A stretch of 64,000 nucleotides of DNA from Planctomycetota bacterium. GTDB lineage: Bacteria; Planctomycetota; J058. The notes beneath the pieces are model-generated. The model did not search any database. It was not told the origin of the DNA and saw only the letters and a program-made list of their open reading frames with translations. The first letter of the stretch is position 1. Each line of letters opens with the position of its first letter. Shown in pieces: positions 16,631 to 24,908 of the stretch. Made by a program: the position numbers and the translations under genes. The DNA lies in the NCBI GenBank assembly GCA_023954375.1, contig JAMLIC010000004.1:62001-126000 (forward strand), given 5' to 3'.

Positions 16631-17986
16631 ATGCGGTGCGCGAAGGCCGCCGGGGCCGCCCTGGCCCTGCTGTCGGCCCACCCGGCGGTCGCCCAGCAGG
16701 ACCCGACCGCCGCGCGCGACGCCGCCCTGGGCGCCCCGCTCGGGCCGCAGCTCGGCACACCGATCAACGAGGCGGAGGCGCGCGACGTCGGGCTCGGCGA
16801 CCCGCGCCCGACCGACCGCGCGCCGTTCACGCCGCCGGCGCGGACGGAGCTCGGCCGCGCGGCGGGCGACCCGACGGTCCCGCAGGCGCTCGGGCGCGGC
16901 ATCCGGCTGGCGAACGGGGTCGCGCTCTCTCCCTACTACAACGGCGCGGCGGTCTACGACACCAACATCTTCCGCAGCCCCGACGGGTTCGCGACGGACG
17001 ACGTCGAGCTCCGCAACACGCTCGGCCTCGACCTCGCGATCGTCCGGCGGACCTTCTCCATCGAGGCGGGCTACGCGGCCACCCACCGGAGCTTCGTCCA
17101 GAGCGACCTCTCGATGCTCGAGCACCGGGCGCGGCTGATGGTCGCCGGCGTCGGGCGGGTCGTCTCCGGCCGCCTCCGCGCGGACTTCGGCTGGCTCGAG
17201 CGGCCGGACGACCCGCGGTTCGCCAGCGGGGTCGTGAAGCGGAACGTGCTCGACGTGGGCGCGGCCATGGACATCCGGCTCTCGCGCTCGTTCGGGCTGG
17301 TCCCGGAGGCGCTCCTCTCGTACCAGCTCTTCCGCAGCGATCGGCTGTCCCAGGCGACGAACATCAGCTACGGCGGCAACCTGCTGGCGGCCTTCTCCCC
17401 CTGGGGTCGCATCACGCTGCTGGCAGGCGTCGGCTACCGCGAGCTGAACTACCTCGACGACCAGGCGCTCGCGCCGGACCTGCGCATCCTCTCCCTGATC
17501 GGCGGGGTCGAGCTCCGCTTCAGCCGCACGATCACCGGCCAGGCGCGGATCGGCTACGACTGGAGCGAGGTCACCGAGCGCCGCGCCTTCCCGCAGGACG
17601 CCGACCCCCCGCGCGGCTTCACCGCCGGCGTGAACCTGCGCTGGGAGGCGCTGCGCACGACGGCGCTCACGCTCCAGCTCCTCCGGCAGATCGACTTCGG
17701 GGTCGTGAACACTCCGCTGTTCCTCACCCGCGTCGCGGTCGGCGTCGAGCAGGCGCTGCCCCTGCGCCTCGGGCTCGCCCTCCGCGCCAGCTACGAGGAC
17801 TTCGAGCCCGTGCGCAACGTCCGCGGGCGGGTGCAGGGGTACTCGTTCGCCGGCGGGCTCGGGTGGGCGCCGCGCCCGTGGTTTCAGCTGGGCGTCGAGG
17901 CCAGCCACCTCATCCGCGAGGGCGGCGCGGCGCGTGGTGACTTCGACGTGACGCGCGTCGGGGTCACGTTGACCCTGCGTTACTGA
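16631..17986 (+). CDS. Outer-membrane beta-barrel protein
   Basis: A 451-residue protein with a signal peptide (residues 1-23, cleavage after AHPAVA) and a Gln/Pro-rich linker. The remainder alternates polar and hydrophobic residues in strands and ends in an aromatic residue (VTLTLRY), the hallmark of outer-membrane barrels. It resembles the BBP2_2-type putative porins found in polysaccharide loci (GVALSPYYNGAAVYDTNIFRS near the start of the barrel). It diverges from the lipoprotein gene across a 179-base shared promoter region and probably forms the outer-membrane exit or attachment point for the polymer. The ribosome site is weak. Confidence 0.78.
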   Translation: MRCAKAAGAALALLSAHPAVAQQDPTAARDAALGAPLGPQLGTPINEAEARDVGLGDPRPTDRAPFTPPARTELGRAAGDPTVPQALGRGIRLANGVALSPYYNGAAVYDTNIFRSPDGFATDDVELRNTLGLDLAIVRRTFSIEAGYAATHRSFVQSDLSMLEHRARLMVAGVGRVVSGRLRADFGWLERPDDPRFASGVVKRNVLDVGAAMDIRLSRSFGLVPEALLSYQLFRSDRLSQATNISYGGNLLAAFSPWGRITLLAGVGYRELNYLDDQALAPDLRILSLIGGVELRFSRTITGQARIGYDWSEVTERRAFPQDADPPRGFTAGVNLRWEALRTTALTLQLLRQIDFGVVNTPLFLTRVAVGVEQALPLRLGLALRASYEDFEPVRNVRGRVQGYSFAGGLGWAPRPWFQLGVEASHLIREGGAARGDFDVTRVGVTLTLRY

Positions 17987-18180
17987 CGAGCGATGGGGAC
18001 GGGCGGAACGGGGCGGCTCGTGCCAGTCCGGGACGTGGTCCCATCGTCCGCCCCTCGCGAGCGCATCACTCATGTTCAACGCGCCCAAGCGAGCGATGGG
18101 GACGGGCGGAACGGGCCGGCTCGTGCCAGTCCGGGACGTGCTCCCATCGCCCGCCCCTCGCGAGCGCATCACTCATCGCA
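17987..18180 (+). repeat. Interspersed repeat family 1, copies B and C in tandem
   Basis: Two copies (17987-18073 and 18089-18180) lie head to tail, with a 15-base spacer. Each starts GAGCGATGGGGACGGGCGG, has a middle CTCGTGCCAGTCCGGGACGTG and ends CCCCTCGCGAGCGCATCACTCAT. GATGGG near the left end is complementary to CCCATC near the right, so each copy can fold on itself. Copy B begins right after the beta-barrel stop codon, a position suited to transcription termination. Confidence 0.9.
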
Positions 18181-18270
18181 GAGTGAGCGATCTCTCGACC
18201 GTCCGCGTGAGCTTCCCCACCCCCTGCGTGGCGATGGGCCAGCGCTGCCCGGCTTGCGGGCGTGGGACGC

Positions 18271-18310
18271 GGCGGACCCGCGCTTGCACCGCCGCGCCCT
18301 CGGGTCCGCC
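18271..18310 (+). other. Hairpin upstream of the FHA-GGDEF gene
   Basis: A perfect 10-bp inverted repeat (arm GGCGGACCCG) separated by 20 bases, within the leader between the repeat pair and the GTG start at 18352. It could be a leader structure or a terminator. I see no gene in 18181-18351. Confidence 0.4.
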
Positions 18311-18351
18311 GCGGTGCTCGAGGTGGACGGCGGGTCTCTCGGAGGCAGGAC

Positions 18352-20292
18352 GTGCACGGGCGAACGGACGGACCCGCCAGGCGAGCGAGCAGCGCGGAGG
18401 GCGCCGAGGTGGCGGCCCGGGTCGTGGTCCTCGGACCCGCCGGCGCGTTCATCACCGCCCTGGGGCCGGAGCGGGTCACGGTCGGCCGCGACCCCGAGAG
18501 CGGGGTCGTGCTCGAGGGGCCGGACGTCTCGCGGCAGCACTGCGCCCTCGAGCCGCTGCCTGGCGGCGGGCACGCGGTGGTCGACCTGGGGAGCACCAAC
18601 GGCGTGCTCGTCAACGACCGCCGCGTCTCTCGCCTGCCGCTGGAGCGCTTCGACCGGCTCCGCGTGGGCGAGTACGACCTCGTCTACCTCGACGGCGAGA
18701 CCGACGCGGCGCGGGTCATGGACCTGCTCCGCCCGCCCAGCAGCTCGACCGTGGCCGACGAGCTCGACGAGCAGAGCAGCCTCCGCGACCGGCTCCTGTG
18801 GCTGATCCTCATGACGCAGGAGCTCCGGTGCGAGGAGGACACCAACGCCGTCCTCGACACGCTCCTCGAGGAGCTGCTGCGCTGGACGCGCCACGAGCGC
18901 GTGCTCCTGGTCCTCGACGGCGGCGGCCCGCTCGAGGTCGGGCGGGCGCGTAACCTCGAGCCGCGCCACCTGCTCCCCGACGCCCTGGTGGCCTGCCGGC
19001 CGCTCGTCTTCGAGGCCCTGCGCCAGGGGCGCGCGGTCAACGGGACGACCCCCCTCGCCGGGGAGGGGGGGACGCTCTGCGTGCCGATCGTCGACCGCTC
19101 CTGGACCGGGTCGGAGCGGCGTCGGACCTACGCCGGGCAGGTCCGGGCGGCGCTGCTCCTCGGACGCGGCGACCGGCTGGCGCCGCGCGAGCTCGAGCCG
19201 GAGGACCTGCGCCTCCTTCGCGCCCTGACCCGGCAGGTGGCCACGCTCCTCGCCAACGCCCGGCTGCACCGGCAGGCGACCACCGACGCCCTCACGCAGC
19301 TCGCCAGCCGCGCGTGCATCGAGCAGGCGCTGCGGCAGGAGCTCGAGGCGGCGCGCGTCCGGCGGCAGCCCCTGGCCGTGGTCCTCCTCGACGTCGACGA
19401 CTTCAAGCGGATCAACGACACGCTGGGGCACGACGTCGGCGACGAGGTCCTCGCCGCGCTGGCGCACCGGGTGACCCGCGTCCTGCGCCACGACGACGCC
19501 GCCGGGCGCTGGGGCGGGGAGGAGCTCCTGCTCGTCCTCCCGGCGACCGACCTCGAGGGCGCCCTGACCGCCGCCCGGAAGGTCGTCGCGCAGGTGGCCG
19601 AGCGGCCGCTCGCGCGCGACGTGCGCGCGACGGTCTCCGCGGGCGTCGCCGCCTTCCCCGGCCACGGCGCCACGGCGGAGGCGCTGGTGCGCGCGGCCGA
19701 CGTGGCGCTCTACGCGGCGAAGGGGCTCGGGAAGAACCGGGCCGAGGCCTACGCCGGCGACGAGCACACGGTGGCGCTGCGCCCGGGGGCTGCGCCGCGG
19801 GGCCCGGCGTCCGGGGCGCTCCGGGCGGCGGGCGACCCGCGCCCGCACAGGGACGCCACGCGCCCGCACCGGCTGGCCGACCTCCACCAGCGTGACTGCC
19901 CGACGATCCGCGCCCTGCGCCCGGCGCGCGAGCCGGCGCGTCAGGCCGCGGACGCGGCCCTCGACGTGGTCGCGTGGCTCCAGTGCGACCTGCTCGCCTC
20001 CGTCCCCCTGCCCCCGGGCACCATGACCCTCGGGCGCAGCGAGGGCTGCGACGTCGTGCTGCCGCACCCGCTCGTCTCGCGGCGCCACGCGACCGTGCAC
20101 GTCGGGCAGGAGGGCGGGCTCGAGCTCGAGGACCACTCGACCAACGGGTCGGTCCTCAACGGCGAGCGGCTCCTCGGGCGCGCCACCCTCCGGGCCGGCG
20201 ACCGCCTCGCGATCGGGCCCTTCGAGTTCGAGGTCGTCGAGCGCGACGAGGGCGAGCGCGCGAACGAGAAGACCGCGCGCGTCTTCGTGTAG
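18352..20292 (+). CDS. FHA-GAF-GGDEF-FHA diguanylate cyclase
   Basis: A 646-residue cytoplasmic signalling protein. The first FHA domain (about 22-110) has GRDPES, SRQH (60-63) and STNG (81-84), the phosphothreonine-binding set. A GAF-like region follows (about 140-300, DRLLWLILMTQELRCEEDTN onward). The GGDEF domain has FKRINDTLGHDVGD and the active-site signature GGEEL at 388-392. An intact RxxD inhibitory site (RHDD, 379-382) lies five residues upstream of it, so product-inhibited c-di-GMP synthesis is expected. A second complete FHA domain closes the protein (LGRSEGCDV, SRRHATVHV, STNGSVLNG). The GTG start has GGAGG 6 bases upstream; longer upstream frames have no ribosome site. A group II intron starts 15 bases after the stop. 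Confidence 0.88.
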   Translation: MHGRTDGPARRASSAEGAEVAARVVVLGPAGAFITALGPERVTVGRDPESGVVLEGPDVSRQHCALEPLPGGGHAVVDLGSTNGVLVNDRRVSRLPLERFDRLRVGEYDLVYLDGETDAARVMDLLRPPSSSTVADELDEQSSLRDRLLWLILMTQELRCEEDTNAVLDTLLEELLRWTRHERVLLVLDGGGPLEVGRARNLEPRHLLPDALVACRPLVFEALRQGRAVNGTTPLAGEGGTLCVPIVDRSWTGSERRRTYAGQVRAALLLGRGDRLAPRELEPEDLRLLRALTRQVATLLANARLHRQATTDALTQLASRACIEQALRQELEAARVRRQPLAVVLLDVDDFKRINDTLGHDVGDEVLAALAHRVTRVLRHDDAAGRWGGEELLLVLPATDLEGALTAARKVVAQVAERPLARDVRATVSAGVAAFPGHGATAEALVRAADVALYAAKGLGKNRAEAYAGDEHTVALRPGAAPRGPASGALRAAGDPRPHRDATRPHRLADLHQRDCPTIRALRPAREPARQAADAALDVVAWLQCDLLASVPLPPGTMTLGRSEGCDVVLPHPLVSRRHATVHVGQEGGLELEDHSTNGSVLNGERLLGRATLRAGDRLAIGPFEFEVVERDEGERANEKTARVFV

Positions 20293-20946
20293 GTGTGATC
20301 GCGGCTGGTGCGCCAGGCGAAGCCTGGAGGGGGAGGACGCCATGACCGGGTAGGGTCACGCTGAAACCCCCTGTCGGAACCCAGTGGGCAGACCCCGAAG
20401 CTAGAAGGCCCGGGCGACCACCCGGCAAAGATGGCGACCGCCGGAACCGAGTCTTGCGCAGCTACCGGCGACGGGACGCTGCGAGGCGTAGACAGGGAGT
20501 GCGTAGGCCGCGTATTGAGCCCCGAAAGATCCAACCCGAGGCCGACGCTTTCAGCTGAGCGGAAGGCAGCACCCACGTGACGGATGCCAGGCACGTGGGC
20601 TCGGCGGGGTCGTAGACCGCGGCATGTGCACGAGGGTTCCCCAGGAACCTGGGAGGCTCTGCTCGTCTCCTGCCTCACGGACCGGTGGGGACCGGTCTAT
20701 CAACACCCAGGCCCGCGGGGGTCCGCAGCCCGTACCCGCGGGAGCGAACACAGGGCAGCAGGGCAGGTACCCCCGAGCGAAGGCGACCGAGCGAGGGGGG
20801 AAGGAGAGCAGAGGTCAGAGCGCCCCATAGTAGCGAGGAGGCGGGGTAACCCTCCCCGAGGGGAGCCCGCGGAGCGAAGGGGGCGCCGGGAAGAAGCCGG
20901 CCGACTGGCCGGCCTCACGCACCGTCGGAAGGAAAGAAGGCAGGGG

Positions 20947-22271
20947 ATGCAGGGCCCCGCAACCGTCTCCACGAAACTTCGACGGATCGCGGAACTGGCG
21001 AGGAACGCCCCGGACATGGCGTTCACCTCGCTCTCGCACCATATCGACTTCGACTTCCTCCACGAGGCCTATCGGCGCACTCGCAAGGACGGGGCTCCTG
21101 GGGTGGATGGCCAGACGGCGGCCCAGTATGCAAAGGGTCTGGAGGGCAACCTCCGGAACCTGCTGGAACGCTTCAAGGCTGGCACCTACAGGGCCCCTCC
21201 GGTGAGGCGTGTACACATTCCCAAAGGGGACGGCACAGAAACCCGACCCATAGGGATCCCGACCATCGAGGACAAGATCCTCCAGAGGGCGGTGACCATG
21301 GCGCTGGAGGCCGTCTACGAGCAGGACTTCCTGACTGTTCGTGCGGCTTTCGGCCCAAGCGGTCATACACCAGGCGCTCCAGACCCTCTGGAAAGGGGCG
21401 ATGGACATGGACGGGGCTGGGTGCTCGAGGTGGACATCAGGAAGTTCTTCGACTCCCTGGACCACGCCCATCTCCGAGCGATCCTCGACCAGCGGGTGCG
21501 TGACGGCGTGCTGCGCCGCACGATCGACAAGTGGCTCAAGGCAGGTGTGCTCGAAGAGGACGCTCGAGATCCCCGACGAAGGCACTCCTCAAGGTGGAGT
21601 GATCCTCGCCTCCTCGCCAACGTCTACCTCCACGGTCGTGGACACGTGGTTCGAGAGCGAGATCCGACCCAGTCTGGAAGGCAAGGCCTTCTGGTCCGCT
21701 ACGCGGACGACCCTGTGATCGTTCGCTTCGGTGAACGACGCGCGCCGGGTCAAGGCCGCCCTCCCCGAGCGATTCGGTGTGCCTCACTGCTCCACCCCGA
21801 GAAGACCGCCTGGTCCCATTCAGGCGGCCGACTCGGTCCACCGGAAAGGGCGAAGACCCTTCGGCACTCAACCGCAGGACTTCGACTTCCTCGGCTTTCG
21901 CCACTTCTGGGCGCGACGAGGAAGGGCGGGGGTGGGTCGTCAAGCAGAACACGGCCGCGAGCCGTTTCCGCCGTGCCTTGAAGGCCGTCGACGACTGGTG
22001 TCGCCGGCACCGCCACTGGTCGCTCAAGGAGCAGCAACAGGCCCTGGCGCAGAAGCTCCGGGGGCACTTCGCGTTCTACGGGATCACCGGGAACTCGACC
22101 GCCCTCTCCCGCTTCCGCTTCTGGGTTCTGGGCAGCTGGAGGCGGTGGCTGGACCGCCGCTCCCAGCGCGCTCGGATGGGGTGGGCCAAGTTCAACGCCA
22201 TGCTGGAGCGCTATCCGCTCCCGCCAGCGAGAGCGACCCGCTCCGTCCTCCGCCACGCAGCGAAGGCGTGA
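20947..22271 (+). pseudogene. ltrA: Group II intron reverse transcriptase/maturase, multiply frameshifted
   Basis: The ATG at 20947 has a good GGAAGGAAAGAAGG ribosome site. The first frame carries the normal N-terminal blocks (HEAYRRTRKDGAPGVDG, RPIGIPTIEDKILQRAV, EAVYEQDFL). The frame is then lost near 21335 and the rest must be pieced from all three frames: WVLEVDIRKFFDSLDHAH, GTPQGGVI, LLANVYLH, LLVRYADD (catalytic YADD at about 21700), LHPEKT, FDFLGF, then one clean stretch with the X (maturase) domain to the stop at 22271. At least six single-base indels are needed. There is no C-terminal HNH endonuclease domain. It cannot make a working protein as read, although neighbouring genes are intact. 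Confidence 0.9.
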
Positions 22272-22277
22272 CCCGAG

Positions 22278-22311
22278 GAGCCGGATGCCCGAATCGGGCA
22301 CGTCCGGATCT
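22278..22311 (+). ncRNA. Group II intron domain V
   Basis: A 34-base hairpin beginning GAGCCGGATGC and ending ACGTCCGGATCT, with a short upper stem CCCG/CGGGC. This matches the usual bacterial domain V pattern (GAGCCGTATGC...ACGTACGGTTC) with paired substitutions in the stem. The catalytic core is therefore conserved even though the maturase gene is not, so splicing with help from another maturase is possible. Confidence 0.9.
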
Positions 22312-22351
22312 GTGGGGGGCCTGGGGGGGCAACCCCCCGGCCTACCCCGAT

Positions 22352-22627
22352 CGGGGGGGCGGGGGGGGGGGGGGGGCGCCGCCCCCCCCCCCCCCCCCAC
22401 CGCTCAGGCTCCCTCGGCGGCCAGGAGGCCGCCTTCGGTCGCCTTCGCGCGGCATCGCCTCGCCCTCCTCGGCCTCGCCTGACGCTCCGGCTGCGAAACG
22501 CCCGGGGTGGTGTGCTCGGTCGCCGGCCGGGTCCGCTCCGGCTGCGAAACGCCTGGGGTGGTGTGCTCGGTCGCCGGCCGGGTCCGCTCCGGCTGCGAAA
22601 CGCCCGGGGTGCTCGGTCGCCGTCGGC
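22352..22627 (+). repeat. Family 2 repeat, right part, with G16/C17 hairpin and 51-bp tandem tail
   Basis: This continues the repeat interrupted by the intron. In place of the GTCCGGGTG hairpin of the 115-147 copy it has 16 G, CGCCG, then 17 C. The common CTCAGGCTCC...GCCTCGCCTGACGCTC segment follows. The tail GCTCCGGCTGCGAAACGCC...GGGTCC is then present as two full 51-bp units (22484, 22535) and one shortened unit (22586). Homopolymer lengths should be treated with caution. Confidence 0.8.
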
Positions 22628-22640
22628 CGGATCCGGATGC

Positions 22641-22721
22641 GACGTGCCCGGGGAGATCGGGCCCCGTGACGTGCCCGGGGAGATCGGGCCCCGTGACGTG
22701 CCCGGGGAGATCGGGCCCCGG
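22641..22721. repeat. 27-bp tandem triplicate
   Basis: Three consecutive 27-base units starting GACGTGCCCGGGGAGATCGG, identical except for the last base of the third. Each unit contains the palindromic core CCCGGGG/GGGCCCC. There are no genes on either strand. Confidence 0.9.
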
Positions 22722-22752
22722 GGGCGGGCGGGGCGACTCCGGAAAGAGAAAT

Positions 22753-23090
22753 CCCCTGGCCACAGCCCACCGCGGGCTGTGGCCAGGGGACGTTGTCCCT
22801 TGCCGGGGGGGGAAACCGGACAAGGAAACTTCAGTTGTAGGTGCCCCTGCTCAGGGTCCGACGCGGACCCTGAGCAGGAGCGGTGTCCTTGCCGGGGGGG
22901 GATTCCGTCAAGGAGCTGATTGTTCGGAGCACCTCCTGCCCAGGGCCCCGACGCGTGGCCCTGGGCAGGAGGCTTGTTCCTTGCCGGGGGGGGAAGCCGG
23001 ACAAGGTTCTTTTGTAGGTGCCCTGCTGCGTGACCCGACGCGGGCCCCGCAGCAGGGCGTGTCCTTGCCGGGGGGGGAATCCGGTCAAGG
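22753..23090 (+). repeat. Four-unit array of paired hairpins (possible structured RNA)
   Basis: Four units of 84-92 bp. Each has a long hairpin whose stem differs completely between units but stays base-paired (22753-22789, 22846-22878, 22932-22972, 23021-23057). Each is followed by a near-constant second hairpin CCTTGCCGGGGGGGG-AAnCCGGnCAAGG (22798-22825, 22887-22913, 22979-23006, 23063-23090). Long-stem loops share CGACGC in units 2-4, and linkers share TTGTAGGTGCC in units 2 and 4. All four second hairpins have exactly eight G. A worn fifth unit may precede 22753 (CTCCGGAAAG). Strand is assigned by neighbouring genes and is not certain. Confidence 0.75.
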
Positions 23091-23490
23091 CGAGTTGTCT
23101 TTCACGTCTCCGGCCCTCTCGCCGGGCTTCGAAAAGATGGTTAGCGAGCGTCGTGCCGCCCGCAGGGGTCGTGATGACGAGGTGTCATCCTCGCGGGCTG
23201 CGCGAGAATCCCCCGAGAAGATGAAGAGTCCCCGCTCCTGGCCAGGCGAGGAACTCCGTGTCCCATTCGTCCACGTGTCATCGAGGGGTTACGCGCCTGG
23301 GGCATCGATGTCCCATCTGGACCGGCATTCGCGACGTGGCGCTCACGGCCCGCGGGGCGGCGGACGAGGGTGCGCATCGCGCGTGTAACTCGTTCGGTCA
23401 ACGTGCCACGTGGAGCCTGGCCGCGGAAAACCACCGGGGAAACCTTCGCGGTCATGGGTGAGGTTCCCCAGGCGAAACGTCGAGGCCTCG
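23091..23490 (+). promoter_or_regulatory. Leader region upstream of the small gene and sigma-54 activator
   Basis: About 400 bases with no credible gene and lower GC than the surroundings. Near the end an imperfect inverted repeat, GGGGAAACCT (23436-23445) with AGGTTCCCC (23461-23469), encloses 15 bases just before the 23491 start, and could be a leader hairpin. I see no clear -24/-12 (GG-N10-GC) element. Confidence 0.35.
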
Positions 23491-23781
23491 ATGACCACGC
23501 AGACGACGACGACGCAGCGTCACCGGGATGCCGCGCAGCGGGACGCCGTGAGCGATGCCGCGGCGTGGGAGGCCGGTGCGCTCGCCGAGTTCGAGGACCT
23601 CCTCGGCCTCGTGCGCGCCGCGCCCGCCGGGGTGGAGGCGCTGGTCATGCCGCGGCTTGCCGTCGTGGGCGCTGCGCTCCTGCAGTCGCTCACGGAGCGC
23701 CGCCGGGCCTGCGCCGCCAGCGCCCCGCGCCGCGGGCGCGGTCGGCGGCGCTCGTCTCCCGCCACCACGAGGTCCACGTGA
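23491..23781 (+). CDS. Small protein of unknown function upstream of a sigma-54 activator
   Basis: A 96-residue protein. It has a Thr/Gln-rich start, a helical middle (AAWEAGALAEFEDLLGLVRAAPAGVEALV, quoted in part as EFEDLLGLVRAAP) and an Arg/Ser-rich tail. Third codon positions are strongly G/C and a GAGG site lies about 6 bases before the ATG, which supports expression. It ends 56 bases before the sigma-54 activator and is likely co-transcribed with it. It matches no family I know. Confidence 0.5.
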   Translation: MTTQTTTTQRHRDAAQRDAVSDAAAWEAGALAEFEDLLGLVRAAPAGVEALVMPRLAVVGAALLQSLTERRRACAASAPRRGRGRRRSSPATTRST

Positions 23782-23837
23782 CCGCGGGCATCCCGCGGGC
23801 GCAGGCGAAGAACACGGACAGCCAGAGGAGAGGTGTC

Positions 23838-24908
23838 ATGGACGGGTCGGGCGTGATCGAGCAGCGGAAGCAGCAGGGACGGGCCGTCGCGGGCGGCCTG
23901 AACGGGAGCGATGGGGCGCGGGCGGGGGCGATGGAGATCGTCGGCCGCTCGCAGGCGATGCTGCACTTGCTCCAGCGCATCGAGACGGTGGCCAGGAGCG
24001 ACGCGCGCGTGTTCGTCGCCGGCGAGAGCGGGACCGGCAAGGAGCTGGTCACTCGCCTCCTGCACGCGAAGAGCGCCCGCCGCGAGCACCCGTTCGTCGC
24101 GGTCAACTGCGCCGCCTTCCCCGACGCCCTCCTCGAGGCGGAGCTGTTCGGGTACGAGCGCGGGGCGTTCTCGGGCGCCTTCGTGCGCCGCGAGGGCCGC
24201 TTCCAGGCGGCGCACAAGGGCACGCTCTTCCTGGACGAGGTGGCGGAGCTGCCGCTCACGGCCCAGGCCAAGCTGCTGCGGGTCCTCGAGACGGGCGCGT
24301 TCGAGCCGCTGGGCACGAACCAGTCGGTGAGCGTGGACGTGCGCGTGATCTCCGCCAGCCACACGAGCCTCAAGGAGCGGGTCGCGCAGGGGCTGTTCCG
24401 CGAGGACCTGTACTACCGGCTCAAGGTGGTGCAGCTCGAGGTCCCGCCGCTGCGCGCGCGCCGCGGCGACGTCCCGCTGCTCGTCGAGCACTTCCTGCGC
24501 CGCTTCGCCCCGAACGGGCAGATCCCGCGCATCTCCGCCCGCGCGATGGCCTCGCTCGAGAGCTACTCGTTCCCGGGCAACGTGCGGGAGCTCGAGCACG
24601 CGATCCTGCAGGCGGTGGTGCTCGCCAACGGCGAGGAGATCGACCTGCGCCACCTGCCGCGCGAGGTGGCGGGCAGCGGCTCGACGCACATGCGCGTCGA
24701 GGGCACGCCCCGGCCGCTGCAGGACGTCATGGGCGAGTTCGAGCGCGACTACCTGATCCACGCCCTGCGGCTCATGGGCGGCCGCAAGGCGGAGTGCGCG
24801 CGCACGCTCGGGATCTCGCGCAAGAGCCTCTGGCAGAAGCTGCGCAAGTACGCCGTCGGCGACGCGGAGCTCAGCGCGGCGATGAGCGCCCCCGCCAAGG
24901 TGGGATGA
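23838..24908 (+). CDS. Sigma-54-dependent transcriptional activator lacking a receiver domain
   Basis: A 356-residue AAA+ enhancer-binding protein. The N-terminal 30 residues are low-complexity, so there is no sensory domain. Walker A is GESGTGKE (62-69). The sigma-54 contact loop reads GAFSGA (109-114) instead of the usual GAFTGA. Walker B is GTLFLDEV (129-136). Sensor and arginine-finger regions follow (LFREDLYYRLKVV, SFPGNVREL). The C-terminal Fis-type helix-turn-helix is GGRKAECARTLGISRKSLWQKL, here about residues 313-334. AGAGG lies 6 bases before the ATG. Without a receiver it may be constitutive or controlled by a partner, possibly the 23491 product. It would activate sigma-54 promoters through ATP hydrolysis. 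Confidence 0.9.
   Translation: MDGSGVIEQRKQQGRAVAGGLNGSDGARAGAMEIVGRSQAMLHLLQRIETVARSDARVFVAGESGTGKELVTRLLHAKSARREHPFVAVNCAAFPDALLEAELFGYERGAFSGAFVRREGRFQAAHKGTLFLDEVAELPLTAQAKLLRVLETGAFEPLGTNQSVSVDVRVISASHTSLKERVAQGLFREDLYYRLKVVQLEVPPLRARRGDVPLLVEHFLRRFAPNGQIPRISARAMASLESYSFPGNVRELEHAILQAVVLANGEEIDLRHLPREVAGSGSTHMRVEGTPRPLQDVMGEFERDYLIHALRLMGGRKAECARTLGISRKSLWQKLRKYAVGDAELSAAMSAPAKVG

Larger units (their letters stand above)
20308..22351 (+). mobile_element. Group II intron, about 2.04 kb, with a decayed maturase gene
   Basis: The 5' end is GTGCG at 20308. The leader 20308-20946 has domain-I style structured sequence (for example CCCAACCCGAGGCCGA-like and CATGTGCACGAGGGTTCC segments) and then the reverse transcriptase frame in domain IV. 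Domain V is a canonical 34-nt element at 22278-22311. Domain VI follows as a G-rich/C-rich hairpin with the presumed branch-point A at 22344, and the intron ends AT at 22350-22351, 7 bases after that A. The left flank (20293-20307) equals bases 72-86 of the window, so the intron sits inside a family 2 repeat. Boundaries are read from motifs, not from a comparison with an empty site of the same locus. Confidence 0.85.

Noticed and set aside
22753..23090. CRISPR array
   Set aside because: The constant hairpin and variable parts look CRISPR-like, but every spacer is a perfect palindrome with a shared loop, units are only four, and there are no cas genes.
22753..23090. Integron attC array
   Set aside because: No R-box pair (RYYYAAC/GTTRRRY), no cassette genes between hairpins and no integrase.
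22507..23388. Open frames of 293 and 139 codons in the repeat region
   Set aside because: They translate tandem repeats and hairpins, lack ribosome sites and differ in frame between units of unequal length.
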